DNA of 64,000 nt from Methylobacterium sp. Leaf104 (lineage in GTDB: Bacteria; Pseudomonadota; Alphaproteobacteria; Rhizobiales; Beijerinckiaceae). Every line of letters begins with the position of its first letter. The first letter of the stretch is position 1. Below the pieces are notes generated by a model. That model was not told the DNA's origin, made no database searches, and saw only the letters and a program-made list of their open reading frames with translations. The stretch spans positions 1 through 64,000 of the forward strand of contig NZ_LMMZ01000007.1 of assembly GCF_001422885.1 (NCBI RefSeq), given 5' to 3'. The translations under genes and the position numbers were made by a program. Positions 25,487-36,526 of the stretch are shown here, one piece after another.

Positions 25487-26917
25487 TCAGCGCGGGCCGA
25501 GGCGGGCCAGGCGGCGGTTGCCGATGCGGCGCGCCTTCGCCGGGTCGATGCGCGGTCCCGAGCGGGCGCCGCCGGCGAGGTCGAGGAGGAGGCCGGTCGC
25601 CCGGCCGTCGGGCTCGATGTCGAGGGCGACGCGGGTCCCGTCCTCGGCCACGAAGACGCGGTCGCTCTCCGGAGCCAGGACGAGCCGCGCCGGGCCGGCC
25701 CCGCGGGCGACGAGGCGCTCCCCCTCGCGGGCGAGGGACACCACGGCCCGGGGTCCCGTCCGGTAGAACCCGGCGTAGCGGTCGAGCACGGCGGCCGGCA
25801 CCGCGATCTCGGTGGCCTCCGGCCGGCCGAGGACCAGGGCGCCGAGGCGGCGGGACAGGGTCTGGGCCGGCCCGGTCTCTGTGTTGCCCAGGACGACGAT
25901 GCTGAGGCCGAGATCCGGATAGGTGTCCTTGATCGCCGAGAAGCCGTTCAGGAACCCGCCATGGGACAGGAGCCGCTCGCCGTAGGCCTGGCCGACATAG
26001 AGGCCGAGCCCGTAGCCGTGGCCGCCGTCGCGGACCATCTCGGCCACAGAGGCCGGCCGAAGGACCCGGCCCGAGAGCAGCGCGGCGTCCCAGGCCACGA
26101 GGTCGTCGAGGGTGGAGACGAGACCGCCGGCCCCGAGGGCCGCCGCCGGCACCACGGGCGGCGCGTTGCGCCACTGCCCGGCGACCCGGTGATAGCCGGC
26201 GGCGCGCTGCTGGACGACGGTGTCGGGGTCGGCATCGCCGGTCTCCGCGAGCCCGGCCGGCGCGAGGACCAGGCTGCGCAGGGCGTCCGCGAAGGGCGCG
26301 CCGGTGATCCGCTCGATGATCGCCGCGAGGAGGATGTAGCCGGTGTTGCTGTATTCCTGCGCCGTCCCCGCCGGGAACAGCAGCGCCTCGCGGAAGAGCC
26401 GGCCGACGACCTCCATCGGCGTCCGGGCGGCCCGGGCGATCGTGGTCGGAAAGTCGGGCAGCGCCGTCACGTTGGGCAGGCCGGCGGTGTGGTCGAGGAG
26501 CATCCTCAGGGTGATGGGCGCCCAGGTCGCCGGCAGGCCGGGCATGTGGTGCGCGGCCGGATCGGCGAGGCCGAGCCGCCCCGCCTCCTGCAGCTTGAGG
26601 ATCGCGGCGGCGGTGAACTGCTTCGTCAGGGACGCGATGCGGAAGCGGGTCTCGGGCGTGTTCGGCACGGACCATTCGCGCTGCGCGGCGCCGTAGGCCC
26701 GGCGGAACAGCACCGCGCCGTCCCGGGCCACGATGACGGCGCCGGAGAAGATGCCGGCGCGGGCATAGGGCCGCACCAGGGCGTCGGCCCGGCCGGCGAG
26801 ATCGCCCGGGGGCGGCGCCTCGCCCGCGACGGCCTCGGCTTCGGCCGATGCGGAGTGGATCGAGAGGAGGGCGCCGAGGAGCGCGAACTGAACGATGCGG
26901 CGACGCGTCTCGTACAT
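25487..26917 (-). CDS. Periplasmic serine hydrolase, beta-lactamase class C/esterase family
   Basis: A 476-aa secreted serine hydrolase (PF00144 type), which includes class C beta-lactamases, D-Ala-D-Ala peptidases and esterases. A signal peptide covers about residues 1-25. The catalytic SxxK is ASLTK (Ser96, Lys99), followed by YSN (189-191) and a KTG-like SHGG. A C-terminal beta-domain (about 390-470, YAGFYRTGPRAVVSLARE) is common in peptidase-type members. Substrate is not predictable from sequence. The ATG at 26917 is set by the signal peptide; the much longer open frame upstream is antisense to the MFS gene. It is divergent from the MFS exporter. Confidence 0.86.
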   Translation of the reverse strand: MYETRRRIVQFALLGALLSIHSASAEAEAVAGEAPPPGDLAGRADALVRPYARAGIFSGAVIVARDGAVLFRRAYGAAQREWSVPNTPETRFRIASLTKQFTAAAILKLQEAGRLGLADPAAHHMPGLPATWAPITLRMLLDHTAGLPNVTALPDFPTTIARAARTPMEVVGRLFREALLFPAGTAQEYSNTGYILLAAIIERITGAPFADALRSLVLAPAGLAETGDADPDTVVQQRAAGYHRVAGQWRNAPPVVPAAALGAGGLVSTLDDLVAWDAALLSGRVLRPASVAEMVRDGGHGYGLGLYVGQAYGERLLSHGGFLNGFSAIKDTYPDLGLSIVVLGNTETGPAQTLSRRLGALVLGRPEATEIAVPAAVLDRYAGFYRTGPRAVVSLAREGERLVARGAGPARLVLAPESDRVFVAEDGTRVALDIEPDGRATGLLLDLAGGARSGPRIDPAKARRIGNRRLARLGPR

Positions 26918-27128
26918 GCTGCCGCGGGTCCGCTCCGAGCCGCGCCGCGATCCCGGCGCCCGGGCACGGTTCTCCGGAATTGTGGCGCGAACGCGCCGAG
27001 GCGCCCGCGCGGCTGCCATGCGGCGGCCCCGATGGCCCGGCCGCGCCGAAGGCACCAAGAGCCGGACGAAGCGTTCTGGCTCGACGGGTGACCCGCCGCG
27101 CCGCCCCAGCCCCCGAGGACCGTCCCAG

Positions 27129-28412
27129 GTGAGCACCACCCCGGCCACGAATGCGCACGCCCCGACGGCGCGGCTTTCCGAACCCGCCGCCCGGCCGTGG
27201 AAGGGCCCGGGCTTCGGCGAGTTCGTCGGCATCGTCGCGCTGATGATGGCGGTGACGGCGATCTCCATCGACAACCTGCTGCCGGCGTTTCCGGCGATCC
27301 AGGCCCGCTTCGGCGTGGCCGATCCCAACAGCCTGCAACTCCTGGTCTACGTCTACATGATCGGCTTCGGCACGGCCCAGATCGTCTACGGGCCGCTCTC
27401 GGACACCTACGGGCGGCGCCCGGTGCTGCTGGCGGGCCTGGCGATCTACGTCGTCGGCACCGGCCTCGCGATGGTGGCGCCGTCCTTCGGCTGGCTGCTC
27501 GCGGCGCGGATCATCCAGGGCATCGGCGCCGCCAGCGGGCGCGTCCTGTCGACGGCGATCGTGCGCGACCGCTTCGCGGGGCGCGAGATGGCGAGCGTGA
27601 TGTCGCTCATCATGATGGTGTTCCTCATCGTGCCGATGATCGCGCCGGCCATCGGCGGCGCGATGCTGCTGTTCGGCTCCTGGGTCTACGTGTTCGTCTC
27701 GATGCTGGCGCTGGCCGGCATCCTGGTGGTCTGGTTCGCCTGGCGGATGCCCGAGACGCTGCATCCCGCCTACCGGCGGCCCTTCTCCCTCGGGGCCGTG
27801 GCCCAGGCGGTGGCGATCACCTTCCGCAACCGCGTCGCGGTGGGCTACGCGACCGCGCTCGGCCTGCTCACGGGCTGCATCATGGGCTATGTCGGCTCCG
27901 CCCAGCAGGTCTTCGACACGGGGCTCTATCATCTCGGGGGCCTGTTCCCCCTGGCCTTCGGCCTCATCGCCGGCGCCATGGGGGCGGCGACCCTGGTGAA
28001 TGCCCGCCTCGTCCGGCGCCTCGGCATGCGCCCGCTCTCCCATGCGGGCCTGAGCCTGTTCGTCGTCGTGGCGGTGGGGCAGGTGGTGGCGGGCCTCGCC
28101 TATCACGGCCACCCGCCCCTGGCCCTGTTCCTCGGGATCCTGGCCGCCAACCAGTTCCTGATCAGCTTCGCCATGCCGAACTTCAACGCCCTGGCCCTGC
28201 AGCCCCTCGGCGAGATCGCCGGCACGGCCTCGTCCTTCCTCGGCTTCTACACCACGATCCTCGGGGCCTTCTGCGGGTTCCTGATCGGGCACGCCTTCGA
28301 CGGCTCGGTGCTGCCCATCGGCATCGGCTACGCGCTCCTCGGCGGCCTCGCCCTCGCGGTGGTGGCCTGGACCGAGCGGGGCCGCCTGTTCCGCGGCGGC
28401 GTCTCCGGTTGA
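27129..28412 (+). CDS. MFS multidrug efflux transporter, Bcr/CflA type
   Basis: A 427-aa inner-membrane proton antiporter with 12 predicted helices. The first helix starts around residue 38 (VGIVALMMAVTAISIDNLLPAFPAI), and the DHA1 motif A is visible as GPLSDTYGRRPVLLAG. The family's typical PAFPAI-x-x-x-F segment follows helix 1. A GTG start at 27129 with GAGGA nine bases upstream fits the usual N-terminal length. Longer in-frame starts lie inside the divergent serine hydrolase gene. Such pumps export drugs such as bicyclomycin, chloramphenicol or sulfonamides. The substrate here is unknown. Confidence 0.9.
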   Translation: MSTTPATNAHAPTARLSEPAARPWKGPGFGEFVGIVALMMAVTAISIDNLLPAFPAIQARFGVADPNSLQLLVYVYMIGFGTAQIVYGPLSDTYGRRPVLLAGLAIYVVGTGLAMVAPSFGWLLAARIIQGIGAASGRVLSTAIVRDRFAGREMASVMSLIMMVFLIVPMIAPAIGGAMLLFGSWVYVFVSMLALAGILVVWFAWRMPETLHPAYRRPFSLGAVAQAVAITFRNRVAVGYATALGLLTGCIMGYVGSAQQVFDTGLYHLGGLFPLAFGLIAGAMGAATLVNARLVRRLGMRPLSHAGLSLFVVVAVGQVVAGLAYHGHPPLALFLGILAANQFLISFAMPNFNALALQPLGEIAGTASSFLGFYTTILGAFCGFLIGHAFDGSVLPIGIGYALLGGLALAVVAWTERGRLFRGGVSG

Positions 28413-28470
28413 GGGCGCGGCGGCCTTAACGCCGTCTTCAGCCGGTCGCGACAAAGCTCGGCGTTCCAGG

Positions 28471-29013
28471 ATGCCAGACGGAGCCCCAGACGTGACCGGC
28501 CGAGCCCAAGACGGACTGCTCCTCCTCGCCCGGCTGCTGCTCGCCGCCGCGCTGCTGCCCACCGGCATCGCCCGGGCCCTGAACGTCTCCGGCTTCGCCG
28601 TCACCCTCGCGGCCACCGGCCTGCCGTCTCCGAACGCCGTCGCCACCGCGGCGGTGATCGTGCAGGTGTTCGGCCCCGTCGCCCTCATCCTCGGCGTGCT
28701 GCCGCGCCTGAGCGGCCTGGCCCTCGCCGCCTTCGCCGGGGTGATGGCGGTCCTGCTCCACCCCTTCTGGCAGTTCGTGGGTCCGAGCGCGGTGGCCGAG
28801 CGGACCCTGCTGCTGGCCGATTTCGGTCTCGCGGGCGGCTTCCTCATGTACGCCATGACGGGTCCGGGCCGCTGGAGCTGGCAGGGCTGGCGCCAGGGCG
28901 CCCGCGCCGCCGCGAACCCGGCCAAGGCACCGGCCAAGCCGACACCCGCCGCACGGGGCGGGCAGAAGCCGAAGCGTGCCCCCGGGCGCGCTCCGGCCCG
29001 GGCCGCGGCCTGA
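28471..29013 (+). CDS. DoxX-like four-helix membrane protein
   Basis: A 180-aa DoxX-like protein with four transmembrane helices between about residues 14 and 140. The LLLLARLLLAAALLPTGIARA start and the LPSPNAVATAAVIVQVFGPVALILG middle are typical of the DoxX family. The C-terminal 45 residues are a basic, Ala/Pro/Lys-rich cytoplasmic tail. DoxX-type proteins have been linked to thiosulfate and other redox membrane complexes; the specific role here is unknown. It lies 58 bp after the MFS gene on the same strand. Confidence 0.82.
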   Translation: MPDGAPDVTGRAQDGLLLLARLLLAAALLPTGIARALNVSGFAVTLAATGLPSPNAVATAAVIVQVFGPVALILGVLPRLSGLALAAFAGVMAVLLHPFWQFVGPSAVAERTLLLADFGLAGGFLMYAMTGPGRWSWQGWRQGARAAANPAKAPAKPTPAARGGQKPKRAPGRAPARAAA

Positions 29014-29033
29014 GCCCCGAACCCCTTCGGGTC

Positions 29034-30449
29034 CTACGGCATCGCGTTGCGCGGGGCGGTGGCCACGAGCCGGTGCCCCGAGACCTCGGCGCCGGCATCC
29101 GGGCCGAGCCGCCGGAACGCGAAGAACGACATCACCGAGATCAGCGCCACGGCGAGGAAGGCGGGGGCGAAATCCTGCGCCGCGATCTCGGTGCGGCCAT
29201 GCGCGGCGGCGGCGCCCTCCAGGGCCAGCGCCCCGAGGGACACCCCGAGGCTCAGCGAGAGCTGCTGCGCCACGCTGGCGAGACTGGTGGCGGCGCTCAT
29301 GTCGCGGTTCTCCAGCTCGGCATACGCGATGGCGTTGACGCAGGTGAATTGCAGCGAGCGCACGCAGCCGCCGATCAGCAGGATGCAGACGATGACCGCG
29401 TGCGGAGTCTCCGCGGTGAAGAGGCCGTTCACCGCCAGGAAGGCCGAGGCGACGAGGGCATTGACGAGCATCACCCGCCGGAAGCCGTAGGCGCGCAGGA
29501 TGCGCGGGCCGACGATCTTGATCAGGAGCGCGCCGGCCGCCGCCGCGAAGGTGATCAGGCCCGAGCGCAGGGGATCGAGGCCGAAGCCGATCTGCAGCAT
29601 CAGCGGCAGCAGGAACGGGATCGCCCCGGTGCCGATCCGGAACAGGCTGCCGCCGGTCACCGCCGCGCGGAAGGTCGGATAGCGCAGCAGGTCGAGGCGG
29701 ATCACCGGATGGGCGATGCCGCGCGAATGCCGGAAATACAGCACCAGCAGGACGGCGCCGGCCACGAGGCAGCCCCAGGAGACGCCGTCCGGCAGGAGGT
29801 GGCGCCCGGTCGAGGCGAGCCCGAGCATCAGCGTGGCGAGCCCCAGCCCCGAGAGCAGGAAGCCGAGGACGTCGAGGGGCGGGCGCTCGGCTTCGCGGAC
29901 GTTCTCGAAATAGATCGTCGACAGCACGATGCCGGCGATCCCGATCGGGATGTTGATGAAGAAGATCCAGCGCCAGTCGAAGTAGGTGGTGATGAAGCCG
30001 CCCAACGGCGGGCCGAAGATCGGCCCGATCAGGGCGGGAATCGTCAGGTAGGCCAGGGCGCTGACGAGCTCGCTCTTGGGCACACTGCGCAGGATCACCA
30101 GACGTCCCACCGGCACCATCATGGCGCCGCCGAGCCCCTGGAAGAACCGCGCCGCGACGAAGCCCACGAGCGAGTTCGAGGCCGCGCAGGCCAGCGAGCC
30201 GGCCATGAACACCCCGAGCGCCACCCGGAACACCGTGCGGGCACCGAAGCGGTCGGCCATCCAGCCGCTGATCGGAATGAAGATCGCGAGGCTGACGAGA
30301 TAGGCGGTCAGCGCGAGCTTCAGGGCGATCGGGTCCTCGTTCAGGCTGCGGGCGATGGCCGGGAGCGCGGTGGCGATCACGGTGGAATCGGTGTTCTCCA
30401 TGAACAGCGCGGTGGCGACGACGAGGGGAACGATCTGGGACGTGCGCAT
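29034..30449 (-). CDS. MFS drug:H+ antiporter-2 (EmrB/QacA type) exporter
   Basis: A 471-aa inner-membrane exporter with 14 predicted helices. The first helix begins almost at once (SQIVPLVVATALFMENTDSTVIATALPAIA), with the DHA2 motif ENTDSTVIATALP. Motif A is seen as GWMADRFGARTVF and the motif C-like segment as GPPLGGFITTYFDWRWIFFINIPIG. No EmrA-type membrane fusion gene is adjacent. The ATG at 30449 is set by homology. The gene is convergent with the DoxX-like gene, ending 20 bp away. Confidence 0.9.
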   Translation of the reverse strand: MRTSQIVPLVVATALFMENTDSTVIATALPAIARSLNEDPIALKLALTAYLVSLAIFIPISGWMADRFGARTVFRVALGVFMAGSLACAASNSLVGFVAARFFQGLGGAMMVPVGRLVILRSVPKSELVSALAYLTIPALIGPIFGPPLGGFITTYFDWRWIFFINIPIGIAGIVLSTIYFENVREAERPPLDVLGFLLSGLGLATLMLGLASTGRHLLPDGVSWGCLVAGAVLLVLYFRHSRGIAHPVIRLDLLRYPTFRAAVTGGSLFRIGTGAIPFLLPLMLQIGFGLDPLRSGLITFAAAAGALLIKIVGPRILRAYGFRRVMLVNALVASAFLAVNGLFTAETPHAVIVCILLIGGCVRSLQFTCVNAIAYAELENRDMSAATSLASVAQQLSLSLGVSLGALALEGAAAAHGRTEIAAQDFAPAFLAVALISVMSFFAFRRLGPDAGAEVSGHRLVATAPRNAMP

Positions 30450-30755
30450 CGGCGAGACATAGGTCGGGTCGGGCCGTTCGAGTGCCTCACACCTTCGAAA
30501 AGTTGCGCCGTGGCGAGTGCGCGCCCGGTGACGAATGGCACCGGATGAAATGGGCATGCCGCACGTGCAGAGCCTGGGGCTTCCGACGGCGTGGCCCTGC
30601 GGCCACATCAGCCCAGCTTCGGACGATCGGCGGCCTCGCTCACCTTTCCACAATGTTGCTGGAGCCGCTAAGCTCGACGGCATGATCTGGACGCCGCAGA
30701 TCTCCTCCGGGAGGCCTGGCGAGCGTCCACCCGCGCGTCCCCAAGAAAGTCACCG
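30450..30755. other. Intergenic region between divergent exporter and lipoprotein genes
   Basis: About 305 bp. A small hairpin gtggcc-ctgc-ggccac near 30590-30606 is the only clear structure. Open frames through it are short and poorly biased. Confidence 0.4.
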
Positions 30756-31658
30756 ATGCTTCCGAGGTTCGAACATCGACGCAGGCTGGCAGGCTTCGTC
30801 TCCTGCCTCGCCCTGGCGGCCGCGGTCGCCGGGTGCGGCACCGTCGTGCTCACCGAATCGGGCGCCCTGACCCGATACGACCGCCTCGCCAGCAGCGACG
30901 AGACGGCCAGCTCCTCCAGGATCTTCGTCGATCCGGCGGCCCTCGCGGCCACCCGCACCGTGCGGATCGTGCCCACCACCTTCTCCGAGGTCGTGGCGCC
31001 GGGGCTGACCCCGGCCGAGCGCAAGCTCGTCGCCAACGCGGCCGACCGCGCTCTCTGCTACGAACTCTCCCTGCGCTACGACGTGGTCTCCGGCCGGAAA
31101 GCGGACCTCACCGTGCGCTCGGCGGTGACCCGGATCGATCTCACCAACGTGCCGGCGGCCGGCGCCACGGTGGCGACCTCGGCGGGCATCACCATCGCGT
31201 CCCAACTCGGCGCCGGCTTCGCGACGGCGGTGGGCCGCATCCCGATCCCGCGCATTCCGATCGGCCTCGGCAGCCTCACGGTGGAGGCCGAGGCGCTCGA
31301 CAGCCGCAACGTGCAGCGGGCCGCCATGGTCTGGGGCGGGGCGAGCAACGCCTTCACCAACCAAGCCCGGTTCTCGCCGGCCAGCGATGCCTACGACCTC
31401 GCCGGCGAATTCGGCCAGGATTTCGGCTTCTACCTCGCCACCGGGCAGGATCCGTTCAAGGCGCCGCTCACGCTGCCGACCTACGACCGCGTCCGCATCA
31501 CCACCCTCGGCGAAGCGCCCCTCGACCCGGATTGCGAGGCCTTCGGCCGCGCCCCCGGCCTCGACGGCATTCTGGGCGACTATGTCGGCGCGCCGCCGGA
31601 ATGGACCGACAAGGGACCGGCCGAGGGTCTGCCGGGCGCACCGCGAGGCGTGCGCTAG
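30756..31658 (+). CDS. DUF3313-like lipoprotein
   Basis: A 300-aa outer- or inner-membrane-tethered lipoprotein. The lipobox is LAAAVAGC, giving lipidated Cys27 after a signal with positive MLPRFEHRRR. The mature part fits the DUF3313 pattern: TVVLTESGALTRYDRLASSDETASSSRIFVDPAAL, then ADRALCYELSLRYDVV, then ADLTVRSAVTRIDLTNVPA. Function of the family is unknown, and members are scattered among envelope genes. The ATG 30756 follows a weak purine run. It is upstream of guaB but separated by 164 bp. Confidence 0.78.
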   Translation: MLPRFEHRRRLAGFVSCLALAAAVAGCGTVVLTESGALTRYDRLASSDETASSSRIFVDPAALAATRTVRIVPTTFSEVVAPGLTPAERKLVANAADRALCYELSLRYDVVSGRKADLTVRSAVTRIDLTNVPAAGATVATSAGITIASQLGAGFATAVGRIPIPRIPIGLGSLTVEAEALDSRNVQRAAMVWGGASNAFTNQARFSPASDAYDLAGEFGQDFGFYLATGQDPFKAPLTLPTYDRVRITTLGEAPLDPDCEAFGRAPGLDGILGDYVGAPPEWTDKGPAEGLPGAPRGVR

Positions 31659-31771
31659 GCGCAACCCCCACCGGAGAACGGCGCCGCGGGCGCATTTTCC
31701 TGTCGGACGGGCTCACCGGCGGCTTTGCGCCGGTTCCCCGCGCATGATACTGGCCCGTGCCAACCCAGTGA

Positions 31772-33316
<1,545 letters not shown>

Positions 33317-33374
33317 ACAGCCCTGGGGCGCCCGTGCCGGACGTCCGGCCGGGCCAGCGCGCGAAGGAACCGCC

Positions 33375-33806
33375 GTGACCGTCCAAGCCATCCTGGCGCC
33401 CGTCTTCGCGCAGGTCCTCCTCACCTTCGCGCTGCTGTTCTGGACGGGGCGCCGGCGCCTCTCCGCCGTGCGCGGCGGCGCTGCGAAGGGCCGCGAGCTC
33501 TCCCTGGGCCAGCGCAACTGGCCCGCCCCGGCCCAGCAGGCCGCCAACACCTTCTCGAACCAGTTCGAGATCCCGGTTCTGTTCTACGTCCTCGTCGGCT
33601 TCGCCCTGGCGACGCGCAAGGCGGACCTGCTGTTCGTGATCCTGGCCTGGGTCTTCGTCGCGACCCGCTTCGTCCATGCCGGGGTCTACCTCACCACGAA
33701 TCACATCCCCCACCGCTTCCGCGCCTATGCCATCGGCACGCTGGTGCTGCTGGCGATGTGGATCCTCTACGCGATTCGGATATTCCTGGCGCCGATCGGC
33801 GTCTGA
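33375..33806 (+). CDS. MAPEG family membrane protein
   Basis: A 143-aa integral membrane protein with four hydrophobic helices. The MAPEG signature is present around residues 52-62 (AANTFSNQFEIPVLFY, with the N-x-x-E-x-P motif), and the third helix carries FVATRFVHAGVYLTTN (R-x-x-H). Eukaryotic relatives are glutathione-linked microsomal enzymes. Bacterial MAPEG proteins of this length are mostly uncharacterised. It sits 58 bp after guaB on the same strand. Confidence 0.85.
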   Translation: MTVQAILAPVFAQVLLTFALLFWTGRRRLSAVRGGAAKGRELSLGQRNWPAPAQQAANTFSNQFEIPVLFYVLVGFALATRKADLLFVILAWVFVATRFVHAGVYLTTNHIPHRFRAYAIGTLVLLAMWILYAIRIFLAPIGV

Positions 33807-33884
33807 GCCGCTCCGAAGACGCGGCAGCGACGGGATCAGAGCCACGTCGGGGCTCGCTCCCCGAACGACGAAAGGGATGAGACC

Positions 33885-34832
33885 ATGCGCGTGCTCGTTG
33901 TCGGCGCCGGAGCCACCGGTGGATACTTTGGCGCACGCCTCGCCGAGGCCGGTCGCGACGTCACCTTCCTCGTGCGTCCGGCCCGCGCGGCCAAGCTCGC
34001 CAGCGCCGGCCTGACGGTCGAGAGCCCCGCCGGCGACCTGCACATTCCGGCGCCTCGGACGGTGACCGCCGCCGACCTCGCCGCCGGCAAGGGCGGCGCT
34101 TTCGGCCTCGTGCTGTTCTCGTGCAAGGCGTACGATCTCGACAGCGCCATCGCCGACGTCGCTCCGGCCGTCGGTCCCGACACGTCGATCCTGCCCCTGC
34201 TCAACGGCATGCGCCACCTCGACGCGTTGGACATGGTATACGGTGCGGACCGGGTACTGGGCGGCGCCTGCGCCATCGTGGCGACCCTGGGCCCTGCGGG
34301 CGAGATCCGCCAGATGAATCCACTCCACACCCTGACCTATGGCGAGCGGGCCGGCAGCCGCTCCGCCCGGGTCGAGGCCATCGAGGCCCTGATGCGGGGC
34401 GCGAACTTCCAGCCGCGCCTCAGCGAGACCATGGTGCTGGAAATGTGGGAGAAATGGAGCTTCCTGGCGACGCTGGCCGGCTCCACCTGCCTGATGCGCG
34501 CCACCATCGGCGACATCGTCGCCGCTCCGGGCGGCCTCGCCTTCATCGAGGCGCTGATGGAGGAGTGCCGCGCCATTGCCGAGGCCGCCGGCTACGCGCC
34601 GCGGCAAACCGCTCTGGAGAACACACGCAAGACCCTTACCGCCGAAGGCTCGGCCTTCACCGCCTCGATGCTGCGCGACATCGAAGGCGGCGCCCGGATC
34701 GAGGCCGATCACATCATCGGCGACCTGATCGCGCGGGCGCCCGACGCGGCCGGGCACCCGATGCTCGACCGCGTCTACACGCATCTCAAGGCCTACGAGA
34801 ACCGCCGCGGCCGCGAGGGGTCGGCTCAGTAG
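33885..34832 (+). CDS. 2-dehydropantoate 2-reductase family protein
   Basis: A 315-aa NADPH-dependent reductase of the PanE/ApbA family. PanE makes pantoate for coenzyme A. The Rossmann motif is VLVVGAGATGGYFGARLAEAGRDVTFLVR at the start. The catalytic Lys lies in FSCKAYDL (about residue 81), and the C-terminal helical domain shows SFLATLAGSTCLMRATIG and the substrate-binding SAFTASMLRDIE. Several paralogues of this family usually occur per genome, so pantothenate synthesis is likely but not proven. GGGATGAGACC precedes the ATG. Its 3' end overlaps a small convergent lipoprotein gene. Confidence 0.88.
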   Translation: MRVLVVGAGATGGYFGARLAEAGRDVTFLVRPARAAKLASAGLTVESPAGDLHIPAPRTVTAADLAAGKGGAFGLVLFSCKAYDLDSAIADVAPAVGPDTSILPLLNGMRHLDALDMVYGADRVLGGACAIVATLGPAGEIRQMNPLHTLTYGERAGSRSARVEAIEALMRGANFQPRLSETMVLEMWEKWSFLATLAGSTCLMRATIGDIVAAPGGLAFIEALMEECRAIAEAAGYAPRQTALENTRKTLTAEGSAFTASMLRDIEGGARIEADHIIGDLIARAPDAAGHPMLDRVYTHLKAYENRRGREGSAQ

Positions 34833-34999
34833 CGGGGGCTGGGCGGCGGGGGCGGGGGCGCCCCGTATTCGAGTTGGGTCTTGGCATCGAGCCGGCGCGG
34901 AGGCGGGGCCGACAGGTCGGGGGCGTCCGGCGCCGGGGAACAGGCGGCGACCGCGAGCATGACGAGGCCGGCGAGGCTGAGATGGATGACGGGAGACAT
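34826..34999 (-). CDS. Small proline-rich lipoprotein
   Basis: A 57-aa lipoprotein with the signal HLSLAGLVMLAVAAC, where Cys20 would be lipidated. The mature part is short, with PDAPDLSAPPPRR and a terminal polyproline run (PPPPPPSPRY). Such small tethered peptides are common and often missed. GGGGTTCTC-type purines are absent, and the start is supported mainly by the signal and GAGAACCCC upstream. It overlaps the last seven bases of the PanE-like gene on the other strand. Confidence 0.65.
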   Translation of the reverse strand: MSPVIHLSLAGLVMLAVAACSPAPDAPDLSAPPPRRLDAKTQLEYGAPPPPPPSPRY

Positions 35000-35085
35000 G
35001 GGGTTCTCTAAAGCTCCGGACGTCCGCTCCGCGCGGCTCCAAGGTTCAAGCTGAGCCGTAAACGCGCCGGAAGCTCGACTGTATT

Positions 35086-36453
35086 GTGTCCGGCCGCCGC
35101 CCGAAGCGTGGCCGTATCGCGGCGCCCGCCGATGAATCCGAGGATCTTGCCCTGACGCCCCCCGCACGCCTCTCCGCCGCCATCGAGGTCCTCGCCGATA
35201 TCGCCGCGCGCCGCCGCCCCGCCGCTGACGCCCTGAAGGACTGGGGTCTCGCTCACCGCTTCGCTGGCTCGGGCGACCGGGCCGCCATCGCCAGCCTCGT
35301 CTACGACGCCCTGCGCCGGCGCGCCTCCGCCGCCTGGATCATGGCGGACGAAAGCCCGCGCAGTCTCGTCATCGGCATGCTGCGGCTGCAATACGGCCGC
35401 GCCGCCCCAACCATCGCAGAGATGTTCAGTGGCGAGCGCTTCGCCCCGGCGCCCCTGTCCGACGACGAGCGGAGGCGTCTGGCCGAGGGGACCCTGGCCG
35501 ACGCACCGCTGCATGTCGCCGGCGACGTGCCCGAATGGGTTCTGCCCTCACTGGCAGCGACTTTCGGCTCCGAGACCCTCGACGAGTTGCGTGCCTTGAG
35601 CCGGCGCGCGCCCCTCGACATTCGGATCAACACCCTGAAGCGCAGCCGTGCGGAGGCCCTGGCAGGCCTCGCCCACCTGACCCCGGAGCCGACCCCGCAC
35701 GCGCCGAACGGGCTGCGCATCCCCATCGGCGAGGACGGGCGGGGACCCGCCCTCCATGTCGAGCCGGAATTCATCGACGGCTGGTACGAGATCCAGGACG
35801 AGGGCTCGCAACTCGCGAGCCTCCTGTGCGGCGCACGGCCCGGCGAGACCGTCATCGACCTCTGCGCCGGCGGCGGCGGCAAGACCCTGAGTCTGGCCGC
35901 GATGATGGAGAATTCGGGTCGCTTGGTGGCCAGCGACGACGATCCGCGCCGGCTCGCCCCAATCCATGAGCGCCTGCGCCGGGCGGGTGCCACCGCGGAG
36001 ATTCGCACGCCCCGCACCGGCAAGGCCCGCACCGACGTCCTCGCCGACCTCGACGGCAGTGCCGACCGAGTGCTCGTGGATGCCCCCTGCACCGGCTCCG
36101 GCACCTGGCGGCGCAATCCCGATGCCAAGTGGCGGATGCGCCCGAATGCCCTGAGCACCCGCAGCGCCGACCAAGCCACAGTGCTCGACCGGGCAGCGCG
36201 GCTGGTGCGCCCCGGTGGTCGCATCACCTATGTCACCTGCTCCCTGTTGCCCGAGGAGAACGACGCAGCCATCGCCGGCTTTCTCGGGCGTCGTTCGGAG
36301 GATCTCACAGCGGTCTCCGCCTCGCAGGTCCTCGCCGCATACGCGCCCGACCTCGGCCCGGCTATTCGCCTGACGCAGCATGGCCTTCAGATGAGTCCCG
36401 CCCGGACCGGCACCGACGGCTTCTACGTCGCCACCCTCCAGCGCAGGGACTGA
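35086..36453 (+). CDS. RsmB-family rRNA (cytosine-5) methyltransferase
   Basis: A 455-aa SAM-dependent m5C methyltransferase of the RsmB/NSUN family. It has an N-terminal NusB-like helical domain (about 26-110) and a catalytic domain with motif I VIDLCAGGGGKTLSLAA (about residues 260-276). The catalytic cysteines lie in VDAPCTGSGTWRRNP and VTCSLLPEEN, the expected pair of motifs IV and VI. It begins with a GTG at 35086. An upstream ribosome site is not obvious. It lies between guaB and guaA. The target is likely 16S rRNA, but paralogues with other targets exist. Confidence 0.9.
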   Translation: MSGRRPKRGRIAAPADESEDLALTPPARLSAAIEVLADIAARRRPAADALKDWGLAHRFAGSGDRAAIASLVYDALRRRASAAWIMADESPRSLVIGMLRLQYGRAAPTIAEMFSGERFAPAPLSDDERRRLAEGTLADAPLHVAGDVPEWVLPSLAATFGSETLDELRALSRRAPLDIRINTLKRSRAEALAGLAHLTPEPTPHAPNGLRIPIGEDGRGPALHVEPEFIDGWYEIQDEGSQLASLLCGARPGETVIDLCAGGGGKTLSLAAMMENSGRLVASDDDPRRLAPIHERLRRAGATAEIRTPRTGKARTDVLADLDGSADRVLVDAPCTGSGTWRRNPDAKWRMRPNALSTRSADQATVLDRAARLVRPGGRITYVTCSLLPEENDAAIAGFLGRRSEDLTAVSASQVLAAYAPDLGPAIRLTQHGLQMSPARTGTDGFYVATLQRRD

Positions 36454-36460
36454 AACGCGA

Positions 36461-36482
36461 AATGGCCCCGCGAGGGGCCATT
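36461..36482 (+). terminator. Hairpin after the RsmB-like gene
   Basis: A perfect 9-bp stem (36461-36469 with 36474-36482) closes a GCGA loop, 8 bp past the stop. It has no T-run in either direction. It may serve both the RsmB-like gene and the convergent small secreted-protein gene. Confidence 0.7.
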
Positions 36483-36526
36483 CCGGAAGTTCAAGCCGCT
36501 GCCGCTGAGGCGCGGCGGCGCACGTC

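Noticed and set aside
25302..28937. A 1211-codon minus-strand open frame covering three genes
   Set aside because: It runs antisense to the MFS and DoxX-like genes and through the serine hydrolase in another frame. Its translation is Arg/Gly/Ala-rich with repeated low-complexity, a usual artefact of high-GC third positions.
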